From positions 2,551,501 through 2,615,500 of the forward strand of contig NZ_BLIN01000005.1 of assembly GCF_009811555.1 (NCBI RefSeq): a stretch of DNA of 64,000 bases, read 5' to 3'. The notes under the pieces are model-generated. The model did no database searches. It was not told where the DNA came from and saw only the letters and a list, made by a program, of their open reading frames with translations. Every line of letters begins with the position of its first letter. The stretch's first letter is position 1. Shown one piece after another: positions 35,380-43,744 of this stretch. Origin of the DNA: Streptomyces caniferus. Its GTDB lineage: Bacteria > Actinomycetota > Actinomycetes > Streptomycetales > Streptomycetaceae. A program made the translations under genes and the position numbers.

Positions 35380-36186
35380 ATGACCACAGCAATCCGACGC
35401 GCCGACCGCCGCATCAGCCCGGTCTTCCTCGCGCTCGTCGCCGTCATGGCGGTGTCGGGATGGGCCGTGTGGAGCGGAACGCTCGCGGCGCAGACCGGCG
35501 TCGCGGTCTTCTCGTTCGTGGTGTCCGGCTGGGTGGTGTCGCTGTGTCTGCATGAGTACGCACATGCCAGGACCGCGCTGCACAGTGGCGACATCTCGGT
35601 GGAGGCCAAGGGATATCTGACGCTGAACCCGCTGAAATACACCCATGCGCTGCTCAGCATCGTGCTGCCGGTGATCTTCGTGATCATGGGCGGGATCGGG
35701 CTGCCGGGCGGCGCGGTGTTCATCGAGCGCGGCCGGATCAAGGGCCGCTGGCGGCACAGCCTGATCTCGGCGGCCGGGCCGCTGACCAACATCGTGTTCG
35801 CGGCGGTGTGCACGGCGCCGTTCTGGCTGCACGGGCTGGCCGGGGTGCCCGTTCCGTTCCGTTGTGCCCTGGCGTTCCTCGCGCTGTTGCAGGTGACCGC
35901 CGCGATCCTGAACTTCGTGCCGGTGCCGGGCCTGGACGGCTACGGGGTGATCGAGCCGTGGCTGTCGTACAAGCTGCGGCGGCAGGTGGAACCGTTCGCG
36001 CCGTTCGGGCTGCTGGCGGTCTTCGGCCTGCTGTGGGTCCCGGAGATCAACCAGGTCTTCTTCGAGCTGGTGAACACGATCCTGCACGGCCTCGGCGTCT
36101 CCTCGCTCGACACCTACCTCGGCCAGGAGTTCTTCCGCTTCTGGCAGGGCGAGCCGCAGCTGCCGCAGAGCGGCGCCCTCTTCTGA
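35380..36186 (+). CDS. Site-2-type membrane metalloprotease (M50)
   Basis: A 268-residue integral membrane protease. The zinc motif HEYAHA (HExxH, about residue 58) lies in the second hydrophobic segment, and the third zinc ligand is in NFVPVPGLDGYGVIEPWLS. About five helices in all. There is no PDZ or CBS domain, so this is the minimal form that probably cleaves membrane-bound substrates. It diverges from the AfsR-like gene across 170 bp that holds both promoters; I see no operator there. Confidence 0.88.
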   Translation: MTTAIRRADRRISPVFLALVAVMAVSGWAVWSGTLAAQTGVAVFSFVVSGWVVSLCLHEYAHARTALHSGDISVEAKGYLTLNPLKYTHALLSIVLPVIFVIMGGIGLPGGAVFIERGRIKGRWRHSLISAAGPLTNIVFAAVCTAPFWLHGLAGVPVPFRCALAFLALLQVTAAILNFVPVPGLDGYGVIEPWLSYKLRRQVEPFAPFGLLAVFGLLWVPEINQVFFELVNTILHGLGVSSLDTYLGQEFFRFWQGEPQLPQSGALF

Positions 36187-36215
36187 GGGGCCGGGCTCGG
36201 CCGGTGCCCGCTCCC

Positions 36216-36233
36216 GGGCCGGGGGCCCGGCCC
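36216..36233. terminator. Short GC hairpin between convergent genes
   Basis: GGGCCGGG (36216-36223) pairs with CCCGGCCC (36226-36233); the literal loop of 2 nt implies a somewhat shorter real stem. It lies between the M50 gene and the leftward small membrane gene. Confidence 0.4.
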
Positions 36234-36254
36234 GCCCGCTCGCGGGTGCCGGAC

Positions 36255-36464
36255 TCAGCCCGCCTGCTGCGCCCGCTGGAGCTTCGCCCTGCGCAGGTAG
36301 AACCACGCCATGTTGCTGGAGATGCCCGCCAGCAGGATCCAGACGATGCCGACGAAGCTGCCCTGGACGAACGCGACCACGGCCGCGGCGACGGAGAGGA
36401 CGCACACGGCGAGGGCCATGAGGGCGAGTCGGCGGGCCGGGCCGGGCGGGGGCAAGAGGGGCAT
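36255..36464 (-). CDS. Small two-helix membrane protein
   Basis: A 69-residue protein, not recognised by name. Two hydrophobic segments (about residues 12-32 and 36-55) are followed by a basic tail RRAKLQRAQQAG. AGGAG sits 9 nt before the ATG, which supports a real gene. Monocistronic between the M50 protease and npdG. Confidence 0.7.
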   Translation of the reverse strand: MPLLPPPGPARRLALMALAVCVLSVAAAVVAFVQGSFVGIVWILLAGISSNMAWFYLRRAKLQRAQQAG

Positions 36465-36572
36465 GGGAGCGGCTCCTGTCGGGAGTGGTGCGGTCCTCCC
36501 CAGTGTCCCCCATGCCCCGTGTGCACCGGTCGGCGGTCCGGCGGCGGTCGCCGCGGCCGCGGGTGGCGCGGC

Positions 36573-37307
36573 TCAGACGTCGGTGATCCGCAGCCCCGCG
36601 TGCGCCTTGTAGCGCCGGTTGACCGAGATCAGATTGGCGACCAGCGACTCCACCTGGTGGGCGTTGCGCAGCCGGCCGGCGAAGACGCCGCGCATACCGG
36701 GGATACGGCCGGCCAGCGCCTGCACCAGGTCGGTGTCGGCACGGGACTCGCCGAGGACCATCACATCGGTGTCGATCTGCTCGGTCTCCGGGTCCTGCAG
36801 CAGCACCGCCGACAGGTGGTGGAAGGCGGCGGTGACCCGGGACTCGGGAAGCAGGGCGGCGGCCTGCTCGGCGGCGCTGCCCTCCTCCGGCTTGAGCGCG
36901 AAGGCGCCCTTCTTGTCGAAGCCGAGCGGGTTGACGCAGTCGATGACGAGCTTGCCGGCCAGGTCCTCGCGGAGCGCCTGCAGGGTCTTGGCGTGGCCCT
37001 CCCACGGCACGGCAACGATCACCACATCGCTGCGCCGGGCGCATGCGGCGTTCTCCGCGCCCTCGATGCCCAGGCCGAGTTCGTCGGCAGCGGTCTGCGC
37101 GCGCTCGGCGGCCCGGGAGCCGATGATCACCTTCTGGCCGGCCCGGGCGAGCCGGTAGGCCAGGCCGCGGCCCTGGTCGCCGGTGCCGCCGAGGACGCCG
37201 ACCACCAGACCGGAGACGTCCGGGAGGTCCCAGGGATCGCGCTTGAGGGCGGCCTTCGCACGGGTCGCGGCGTTCGGGGAGAACCGGGCATCGTCAGGAG
37301 TAGTCAT
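36573..37307 (-). CDS. npdG: NADPH-dependent F420 reductase (F420:NADP+ oxidoreductase)
   Basis: A 244-residue cytoplasmic enzyme that transfers hydride between NADPH and coenzyme F420. It has a Rossmann dinucleotide motif VLGGTGDQGRGLAYRLA (about residues 39-55), the segment GSRAAERA for NADP phosphate and VIDCVNPLGFDKKGAFAL, which is characteristic of the Fno/NpdG family. The N-terminal 35 residues are an actinobacterial extension. It indicates F420 metabolism in this organism. Confidence 0.9.
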   Translation of the reverse strand: MTTPDDARFSPNAATRAKAALKRDPWDLPDVSGLVVGVLGGTGDQGRGLAYRLARAGQKVIIGSRAAERAQTAADELGLGIEGAENAACARRSDVVIVAVPWEGHAKTLQALREDLAGKLVIDCVNPLGFDKKGAFALKPEEGSAAEQAAALLPESRVTAAFHHLSAVLLQDPETEQIDTDVMVLGESRADTDLVQALAGRIPGMRGVFAGRLRNAHQVESLVANLISVNRRYKAHAGLRITDV

Positions 37308-37386
37308 GACAGCGATCCTGTCACGCGCCGCCGACGAACCGGTGGGGCCCTCGACAACGAACCGGCCGGAACGTCACCCCGCCCCC

Positions 37387-37447
37387 GTCGGACCGCCGCC
37401 GCGGCTCCGGTCGGACCGCCACCGCACCCCCGTCGAACCGCGGCCGC
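37387..37447. repeat. Three degenerate tandem repeats, about 22-23 bp
   Basis: Units starting GTCGGACCGCCGCCGC (37387), GTCGGACCGCCACCGC (37410) and GTCGAACCGCGGCCGC (37432) follow one another in the gap between npdG and the ABC permease gene. Function unknown; they may be only local slippage in GC-rich DNA. Confidence 0.5.
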
Positions 37448-37474
37448 GGACCGGTCATGCCCGCACGCGCACCG

Positions 37475-38320
37475 TCACGCCTTCACGCTGCCCTCGGTCA
37501 GGCCCGTGCGCCAGTACCGCTGGAGCACCGTCATCAGCACCATCAGCGGCACCACGGACAGAAAGGCCCCGCCCACCGTGTACTGGTAGAGCACCGGTTG
37601 GCGGTCGGCGTAGCCGGTCCAGGAGGTCAGGCCCAGCTGGATCGGGTAGAGGTCGGAGTCCGAGAGCATCACCAGCGGCAGGAAGTAGTTGTTCCAGATG
37701 TGCACGAACTGGAACAGGAAGACGGTCACCAGCGCCGGGGTCATCAGCCGCAGCCCGATCCCGCCGAAGATCCTGGCCTCCCCCGCGCCGTCGATCCGGG
37801 CCGCTTCCAGGAGCGAGTCGGGGACCGCGGCGGCCGCGTAGATCCGGCACAGATAGACGCCGAACGGGCTGACCATGCTGGGGATCAGCACCGCCCAGTA
37901 GGTGTTGGACAGCCCCATCGAGCTGAAGAGGAAGTAGAGCGGCAGGGCCAGCGCGGTACCGGGGATCAGCACCCCGGCGAGCACCATGTTGAAGACCGCC
38001 TCCCGGCCGCGGAACGGGAACTTGGCCAGCGCATAGCCGGCCGCGGCGGACAGCAAGGTGGCACAGACCGCGCCGATCCCGGCGTAGCAGAGGGAGTTGG
38101 CGAACCAGCGGGCGTAGATGCCGTGGTCGTAGGCCAGCACGGCGGTGAGGTAGTCGACCGGGTGCGGGTCGGAGAACCAGAAGCCGAAGGTGCCGAAGAG
38201 GTCGGCGCTGTTCTTGGTGGCGGAGACCACCAGCCAGTAGACGGGCACGAGGAAGTAGAGCGCGGCGACGGTCAGCAGCGAGGCGGTGATGATCCGGTAG
38301 CGCGCCGGGGGCCGGGTCAT
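37475..38320 (-). CDS. Sugar ABC permease, MalG-type (system 2)
   Basis: A 281-residue membrane permease with six helices and an EAA loop seen as LLEAARIDGAGEARIFGGI. Its ATG at 38320 overlaps the stop of the partner permease (ATGA). It is the last gene of a three-gene importer operon. As for MalEFG, no ATPase is encoded nearby, so a shared ATPase such as MsiK is likely. Confidence 0.9.
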   Translation of the reverse strand: MTRPPARYRIITASLLTVAALYFLVPVYWLVVSATKNSADLFGTFGFWFSDPHPVDYLTAVLAYDHGIYARWFANSLCYAGIGAVCATLLSAAAGYALAKFPFRGREAVFNMVLAGVLIPGTALALPLYFLFSSMGLSNTYWAVLIPSMVSPFGVYLCRIYAAAAVPDSLLEAARIDGAGEARIFGGIGLRLMTPALVTVFLFQFVHIWNNYFLPLVMLSDSDLYPIQLGLTSWTGYADRQPVLYQYTVGGAFLSVVPLMVLMTVLQRYWRTGLTEGSVKA

Positions 38321-39300
38321 CCGCGCCCCTCGGCGCGCCCGCCGGCCAGCCGCAGAAAGCCGAACGACAGCACGCACGCCACCAGCGCGAGCAGTACCGC
38401 CTCGGCCGCCGCCACATGTGGGTTGTTGCCGACGAACGCCTCGCTGTAGGCGTGCAGGTTGGGGGTGAAGCCGGAGTCGATGGAGGAGGCCAGCGGGCGC
38501 AGCACCATGGGTTCGGCGAACAACTGGAGGGTGCCGATGATGCTGAAGACACCGGTGAGCACGAGCGCCGGCCGGATCAGCGGGAGCTTGACGTGCCGCG
38601 CGACCTGCCAGGCGTTCGCCCCGTCGATCCGTGCCGCCTCGTACAACTCCCCCGGTACGGCCTTGAGCTGGGCGATCAGCACCAGCATGTTGTAGCCGGT
38701 GAACTGCCAGGTGACGATGTTGGCGAGGGACCACAGGACGGTGCCGCGGGAGAGGAAGTCGACGTGCCAGCCCACGGATTCGGCGATCTTCACCAGCGGG
38801 CTGATACCCGGGACGTAGAGGAACCCCCACAGGATCGAGGCGATCACTCCGGGCACGCCGTACGGCAGGAAGAAGGCGGTGCGGAAGAAGGCGATCCCGC
38901 GGGCGCTCGCGCTCTCCAGCAGCAGCGCGAGGGCGGTGGCCAGCACGATCATCAACGGGATCTGGACGGCGCCGAACAGCAGCACCCGGCCGAAGCCGGT
39001 CAGGAAACGGTCGTCGGAGAGCGCCTGGGCGTAGTGGGCGAAGCCGGCGAAGGCCTCGTGTTCCCGGCCGAGGCCGAGCGGGCCGGTGCGCTCGGTCTTC
39101 TGCAGGCTCTGGTGGAGGGCGTAGCCGAGCGGGGCGAGGAAGCAGAGGCCGAAGAGGGCGAGGAACGGCAGGACGAAGGCGGCGGCGGCGCGGGCGTTGC
39201 GGGCCTCGGTGCGGCGGGCGCGGCGCGGGCGCCCGGCGGTGTCCTTGCGGGTCCGTTTCCGTGCGGCCGGTGCCGGGCGGCTCAGCGTGTCCCGGCTCAC
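38317..39300 (-). CDS. Sugar ABC permease, MalF-type (system 2)
   Basis: A 327-residue permease. An Arg-rich cytoplasmic N-terminus of about 35 residues precedes six helices; the EAA loop is ELYEAARIDGANAWQVARHV. The GTG start at 39300 overlaps the stop of the binding-protein gene (GTGA), which fixes the start and indicates coupling. Confidence 0.9.
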   Translation of the reverse strand: MSRDTLSRPAPAARKRTRKDTAGRPRRARRTEARNARAAAAFVLPFLALFGLCFLAPLGYALHQSLQKTERTGPLGLGREHEAFAGFAHYAQALSDDRFLTGFGRVLLFGAVQIPLMIVLATALALLLESASARGIAFFRTAFFLPYGVPGVIASILWGFLYVPGISPLVKIAESVGWHVDFLSRGTVLWSLANIVTWQFTGYNMLVLIAQLKAVPGELYEAARIDGANAWQVARHVKLPLIRPALVLTGVFSIIGTLQLFAEPMVLRPLASSIDSGFTPNLHAYSEAFVGNNPHVAAAEAVLLALVACVLSFGFLRLAGGRAEGRG

Positions 39301-40631
39301 CCGCCGCTCTCCACCTTCAGGCCCTTGCCCTTGAGGTCGGCGACGGTCTGGGCCTGCACCTTCGTCAGGACGGAGCGGAACGAGCCGCCGTCCGCGAGCG
39401 CATCGGTGAAGGCGTCGCCGAGCCGCTGGTAGAGGGTGTCCACGCCGGGCCCCCACCGCCAGCTGGTGTCCACATGCGCCCCGGCATCCGCGAAGACCCT
39501 GCTGTAGGCCTGGCCGCCGAAGAAGTCCTTGTCGACGTCGAGGTCGGTCGTGGCGTAGCCCTTCTTGGCGCTGGGGAAGCCATAGCCGCCGTCGATCAGC
39601 AGCCCGATCGATTCGGGGGCGGTGTTGAGCCAGACGGCGAAGTCCAGGGCGTCCTTGGGGTAGCGGGCCTTGGCGAAGACGGCGGTGGTCGAGCCGCCCC
39701 AGTTGGCGAAGGCCTGCTCGCCCGCCTTCCACTGCGGCAGCGGCGCGGCCCGCCACTTCCCCTTGGTGCCGGGCGCGTTGCCGACCAGCAGGGCATCGCC
39801 CCAACTGGCGCCCACCCAGGCCGGGATGGCGCCGGTCTGCAGATCCTTGTACCAGGCGTTCTGCCGGTCCGGGATGGTCTTGACGAGCTTCTGCCCGACG
39901 AGGGATTCCCAGTAGTCGGCGACCTTGCGGGTGGGTTCGTCGTCGATGTGCACGAGCCAGGTGTCGCCGTCCGTCCCGTACCACTTGGCACCGGCCTGCC
40001 AGGCGAGGCCGGCGAAGCGGTTGCCGTTGGTGGGGGCGAAGGTCTCGATCCAGGCGCCCTTCTTGCGGACGGCCCTGGCGGCGGTCTCGTACTCGTCCCA
40101 GGTCCGCGGGGTGCTCACCTCCCACTTGTCGAAGAGGTCCTGGCGCAGGAACAGGCCCATCGGCCCGGAGGCCTGCGGGACGGCGTAGACGCCCTTGCCG
40201 AAGACGGACTGCTGCCACTGCCAGCCGAAGAACCTGTTCTTGTGGCGGGCGACGCCGAGCGGGGCGAGGTCGAGCAGTCCGTCGTCGAGCAGGAAGCCGG
40301 GGAGGACGGGGAATTCGATCTGGCCCAGGTCGGGCGGGTTGCCGGCCTTGATGGCGGCGTGCATCTTCGCGTACTGCTGGCCGTTGACGGCCGACACCTT
40401 CTCGACCTTGACCTGCACGTCGGGGTGCTTGCGGTTCCAGAGGTCGACGGGCTTGTCGATGCCCGGCACCCAGGACCAGAAGGTCAGCTGGATCTTCTGC
40501 CCCTTCTTGCGCTCCCGGGGCGCGTCGCCGTCGCCGTCCCCGCTGTCGCTACAGCCGGCGAGTGCCCAGCCGGCGGCGACGGCGGCCGCCCCGCCCAGGA
40601 CCGTTCTGCGGTGCATGGGGCTGTTGGTCAT
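39297..40631 (-). CDS. Sugar-type ABC solute-binding lipoprotein (system 2)
   Basis: A 444-residue extracellular binding protein. The N-terminus MHRRTVLGGAAAVAAGWALA leads to a lipobox ALAGC (Cys near residue 27), then an Asp/Gly-rich linker. The body, with LTFWSWVPGIDKPVDLWNRK, is of the cluster-1 sugar-binding class; the ligand is not predictable. GGAGGAG lies 6 nt before the ATG at 40631. Matching GntR-type operators suggest its ligand is metabolised with the aldolase at 41951-42910. Confidence 0.9.
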   Translation of the reverse strand: MTNSPMHRRTVLGGAAAVAAGWALAGCSDSGDGDGDAPRERKKGQKIQLTFWSWVPGIDKPVDLWNRKHPDVQVKVEKVSAVNGQQYAKMHAAIKAGNPPDLGQIEFPVLPGFLLDDGLLDLAPLGVARHKNRFFGWQWQQSVFGKGVYAVPQASGPMGLFLRQDLFDKWEVSTPRTWDEYETAARAVRKKGAWIETFAPTNGNRFAGLAWQAGAKWYGTDGDTWLVHIDDEPTRKVADYWESLVGQKLVKTIPDRQNAWYKDLQTGAIPAWVGASWGDALLVGNAPGTKGKWRAAPLPQWKAGEQAFANWGGSTTAVFAKARYPKDALDFAVWLNTAPESIGLLIDGGYGFPSAKKGYATTDLDVDKDFFGGQAYSRVFADAGAHVDTSWRWGPGVDTLYQRLGDAFTDALADGGSFRSVLTKVQAQTVADLKGKGLKVESGG

Positions 40632-41101
40632 GTCGGCTCCTCCACGGGGATGCGGCGGAAGGGGATCGTCGAGTACCTGCGGAAGCCGTCCGTCCTGTGG
40701 CGCGGCCGGGCGCGTACCGGCCGGGGGTGCGGAAGGGCGGAGCCGACGGCCGGGAGCCACGGGGCGGTGGGGGCGCGCTCCGCCGGGCCGGGCCGCCGTC
40801 GCGGCTGGTGGGCAGGGGTATCGGGGCGCGGGGGTCTCGGGGCGCGGGCGGACGGTGCGCGGGGCCGGGGCCGGTGTGTCCTGCGGGCCCGGCCCAGTAC
40901 GGCTCGGAGCTCTCGTACGCCATGGGTCACCCCCAATGGGCAAGGACGTAGGACGTCCCTTGTCCTGCGGCGACCATAGGGAGTGCCCAACTGACCGTCA
41001 AGGCACCGCACATGGCGCATTTCGTGTCGGCGACGACACCACCGACAGAGGGTGACATCCCGGTGAACGCGGGCGGCGGCGCCCGGCCCGGCGCCCTTCC
41101 G
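40632..41101. other. Long leader/intergenic region before the binding-protein gene
   Basis: 470 bp between gntR and the binding-protein start. The GntR-like site at 40950-40966 is more than 300 bp upstream of the ATG, implying a long leader. On the minus strand an open frame ending RRIPVEEPT has its TGA at 40628-40630 overlapping the binding-protein ATG; it is Pro/Arg-rich and I cannot decide whether it is translated. Confidence 0.4.
40950..40966. promoter_or_regulatory. GntR-type operator for the ABC operon
   Basis: AGGAC-N7-GTCCT, with the same arms and spacing as the core of the perfect palindrome at 41902-41924. An extra AGGAC half-site-like AAGGAC lies just to the left. It is probably bound by the adjacent GntR protein to control the importer. 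Confidence 0.6.
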
Positions 41102-41788
41102 TCACTGCTCGGTCAGCCGGCGCCGGATGCCGTCGAAATGCCGGTGCATCGCCTCCACGGCGCGGTCGCCGTCCCCCGCCTCCAACGCGTCGACGATCTC
41201 CTGGTGCTGGCGATGTGTCACCTCGGGATCGGGGCCGTCGTCGAAGAGGTCCTCGCGCACCCGGCGCAGCGCCGCCCAGAACGCGTCCAGCACCTCGCTC
41301 AGCAGGTGGTTGCCCATCGAGCGGTACAGGGCGAGGTGAAAGGCCCGGTCGGTGGCGCTCTGCACCTGCCCGCCGCGCGCCTCCTCCGCCATCCGCTGCA
41401 CCAGCCCCTTGAGGACGGCGAGGTCCTCGGCGGGCAGATTGCGGGCGACGGTGCCGATCAGGCCCGCCTCCAGTGCCTCGCGGACCTCCATCAGCTCGTA
41501 CAGGCTGGACTCGCCCTGGTGGTGGCGGACCGCGGCGCGGAAGGCGACCCCCTCGACGAACGGCTCCAGGGTGAGCGGACCGACGTAGGTGCCGAAGCCG
41601 TGCCGGATCTCCACGATGCGCATCGCCTGGAGCGCCTTGAGCGCCTCGCGCACCGAGTTGCGGCTGACGTCGAGCAGGCCGACCAGTTCGGCCTCGGTGG
41701 GCAGCGGATCGCCCGGCGTCAGCCCGCGCTGCAGGATCAACTGCTTGATCTGCGCCTGCACATCCTCGGCCATCGTCCCTCGCGCCAT
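41102..41788 (-). CDS. GntR-family (FadR/FCD) regulator
   Basis: A 228-residue regulator. Its N-terminal winged helix spans about residues 5-70 (LLDVSRNSVREALKALQ), and an FCD ligand-binding helical domain follows with histidines expected for metal/carboxylate binding (TDRAFHLALYRSMGN, EVTHRQHQEIVDAL, MHRHFDGI). FCD regulators usually sense sugar acids or other carboxylates. GGGAG precedes the ATG at 41788. It diverges from the aldolase gene, with a perfect palindrome between them. Confidence 0.92.
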   Translation of the reverse strand: MARGTMAEDVQAQIKQLILQRGLTPGDPLPTEAELVGLLDVSRNSVREALKALQAMRIVEIRHGFGTYVGPLTLEPFVEGVAFRAAVRHHQGESSLYELMEVREALEAGLIGTVARNLPAEDLAVLKGLVQRMAEEARGGQVQSATDRAFHLALYRSMGNHLLSEVLDAFWAALRRVREDLFDDGPDPEVTHRQHQEIVDALEAGDGDRAVEAMHRHFDGIRRRLTEQ

Positions 41789-41901
41789 GGAAACTCCCTC
41801 TCCCGCTCCCGCGCCTGCCACGCCGCCGGCCTCTCCGCCACCACCCCCGCAGGGCCGCGGATCCTTGACCGACCGCCTGTGAACAGGTCTATTGTGCTCA
41901 A

Positions 41902-41924
41902 CATAGGACATGGGATGTCCTATG
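41902..41924. promoter_or_regulatory. Perfect 23-bp GntR operator
   Basis: CATAGGACAT-GGG-ATGTCCTATG, with 10-bp perfect arms, sits midway between the divergent gntR (start 41788) and aldolase (start 41951) genes. The core AGGAC-N7-GTCCT is shared with 40950-40966. Autoregulation plus control of the aldolase is the simplest reading. Confidence 0.75.
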
Positions 41925-41950
41925 TCGGACTCGGAGACCCCGGAGCCCCC

Positions 41951-42910
41951 ATGGCACTGCCCGCCCCCCTGCACGGCGTCATCCCGCCGGTCTGCACCCC
42001 GCTCGGCCCGCACGGCGAGATCGACACCGCCTCGCTGACCCGCCTGGTGCACCACCTCGTCGACGGCGGCGTCCACGGCCTGTTCGCGCTCGGCTCCACC
42101 AGCGAGGTCGCCTACCTCACCGACGCCCAGCGCGGCACCGCCCTGGAAACCGTCCTCAAGGCCGCGGACGGCAGGGTCCCGGTGCTCGCCGGAGTCATCG
42201 ACACCACCACCCCGCGGGTGCTCGACCACGCCCGGACCGCCGCCGCCCTCGGCGCCGACGCCCTGGTCGCCACCGCCCCCTTCTACACCCGCACCCACCC
42301 CCGGGAGGTCGCCGCGCACTTCCGCCACCTGCGCACGGCCGTGGACCTCCCGCTGTTCGCCTACGACATCCCGGTCGCCGTGCACAGCAAGCTGTCCCCG
42401 CCGCTGGTGCGGGAGCTGGCCGAGGACGGCACGCTCGCCGGGCTCAAGGACAGCAGCGGCGACGAGGGCTCGCTGCGCCGCCTGCTCGTCGCCCTCGGCG
42501 GCCGCACCGCCCGGCGCACCGGCCCCGCCCCCGGTTTCTCGGTCCTCACCGGCTCCGAACTGACCGTGGACGCCGCCCTGCTGGCGGGCGCCGACGGCGT
42601 CGTCCCCGGCATCGGCAACGTCGACCCGGCGGCCTATGTCCGCCTCTACGACGCCGCCCGGGCCGGCGACTGGGAACAGGCGGCCGCCGAACAGGAACGT
42701 CTGGTCGCCCTGTTCTCCATGGTCGACGTCGGCCCCGAGCCCGAGATGGGCCGCAGCTCCTCGGCGCTGGGCGCGTTCAAGGCCGCGCTCCACCTCCTCG
42801 GCGTGATCGACCGGGGAACCACCGCCGTTCCACAACGCCCGCTGAGCGAGGAAGCCGTGGCGGAGGTGGGACGTCGGCTCACCGCGGCCGGCCTACAGCC
42901 CGTCCGGTAG
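41951..42910 (+). CDS. DHDPS/N-acetylneuraminate lyase-family aldolase
   Basis: A 319-residue (beta/alpha)8 class I aldolase-type protein. Schiff-base Lys is in LAGLKDSSGDEGS, catalytic Tyr in LFAYDIPVAVH, and the carboxylate-binding loop is FALGSTSEVAYL (family GxxGE/TSE variant). It is not the lysine-pathway dapA by context; regulation with a sugar importer suggests cleavage or dehydration of a keto sugar acid such as a sialic or hexulosonic acid. Start ATG 41951 fits the family N-terminus LHGVIPPVCTPL. Confidence 0.88.
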   Translation: MALPAPLHGVIPPVCTPLGPHGEIDTASLTRLVHHLVDGGVHGLFALGSTSEVAYLTDAQRGTALETVLKAADGRVPVLAGVIDTTTPRVLDHARTAAALGADALVATAPFYTRTHPREVAAHFRHLRTAVDLPLFAYDIPVAVHSKLSPPLVRELAEDGTLAGLKDSSGDEGSLRRLLVALGGRTARRTGPAPGFSVLTGSELTVDAALLAGADGVVPGIGNVDPAAYVRLYDAARAGDWEQAAAEQERLVALFSMVDVGPEPEMGRSSSALGAFKAALHLLGVIDRGTTAVPQRPLSEEAVAEVGRRLTAAGLQPVR

Positions 42911-43041
42911 GACCTCGCGGCGCGGCGACGGACCGCGGTGGCACTTCCGCCCCTCCCTTCTCCACCGCCCCACATCCCGTACGGGTGACACCCGCGGAAA
43001 CCGCCACCGGACGGTGCCGCGCCGCGGCAGGATGCCGGGCC

Positions 43042-43671
43042 ATGGATGCCGTACGGGTCGCCCTGCTGCGCGAAGTTCTCACCGGGACCGAGTGGGTCGC
43101 GGCCACCCGCCGCTTCGCGGGGACGCTGCGCGGCGCCGTCACCCCGCACGGCGGGGGGCTGCTGCTGGTGGGCAGCGCCGAGTACGAGCCGTGGCACCTG
43201 GCCGCCCATCTCGACGACGAGGCCGCCTGGTCGGGCCTGCCCGAGCTGTCGCCGACCCTGGTGCGCCACCGCGTTCCCGGTGGCGCACCGGCCCATCTGG
43301 CGGTGGGGCTCGGCCGGTTGGCGGCGGCCGGGCGCGGCGAGACGCTGCTGGTCGTGACGCCGGAGCAGCCGGGCGCCGGACTGCTGGAGCGGGTGCACGA
43401 CGCGCGCCGCAACGGCGCGACGGTGCTCGCCCTGGACGGCGGCGACCGCGATCTGCACGCCCTGGCGCACGACGCGCTCGCCGCGCCTCCGGACTCGCCG
43501 GAGGGCACGGACGGGACACCGTCCGACCTCGACCTCGACACGGTTCAGCATCTGGTGAGCGCCGCCGCCGGCGAGAACAGCCTGCCCGCGCCCCGCGGAC
43601 ACCGCCGCTTCCGCGACCGGCTGGCCCGCCTCGCGGACGGGCTGACCGCCCCGCCGCCGCCTCGCTGGTAA
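43042..43671 (+). CDS. Conserved Streptomyces protein of unknown function
   Basis: A 209-residue soluble protein. The alpha/beta pattern GGGLLLVGSAEYEPWHLAAHL, AHLAVGLGRL, ETLLVVTPEQPG and GATVLALDGGD suggests a Rossmann-like domain, without an obvious nucleotide motif. The C-terminus has LDLDTVQHLVSAAAGEN. I recognise it as a conserved streptomycete family but know no function. ATG 43042 is preferred over an upstream frame that lacks similarity. Confidence 0.75.
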   Translation: MDAVRVALLREVLTGTEWVAATRRFAGTLRGAVTPHGGGLLLVGSAEYEPWHLAAHLDDEAAWSGLPELSPTLVRHRVPGGAPAHLAVGLGRLAAAGRGETLLVVTPEQPGAGLLERVHDARRNGATVLALDGGDRDLHALAHDALAAPPDSPEGTDGTPSDLDLDTVQHLVSAAAGENSLPAPRGHRRFRDRLARLADGLTAPPPPRW

Positions 43672-43744
43672 CCCCGTGAGGCCGCACCGCCGGCCGCCCA
43701 AAACCCTTTGCGCCGACCCGTGCCGGTGCGCACGATGGTGCCTC

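Noticed and set aside
37387..37447. Tandem repeats as a CRISPR-like array
   Set aside because: Units are contiguous, 22-23 bp and degenerate, with no spacers and no cas genes.
41951..42910. Aldolase as dapA of lysine synthesis
   Set aside because: Operators shared with a sugar importer and a GntR regulator point to catabolism; lysine-pathway dapA usually lies near dapB or related genes.
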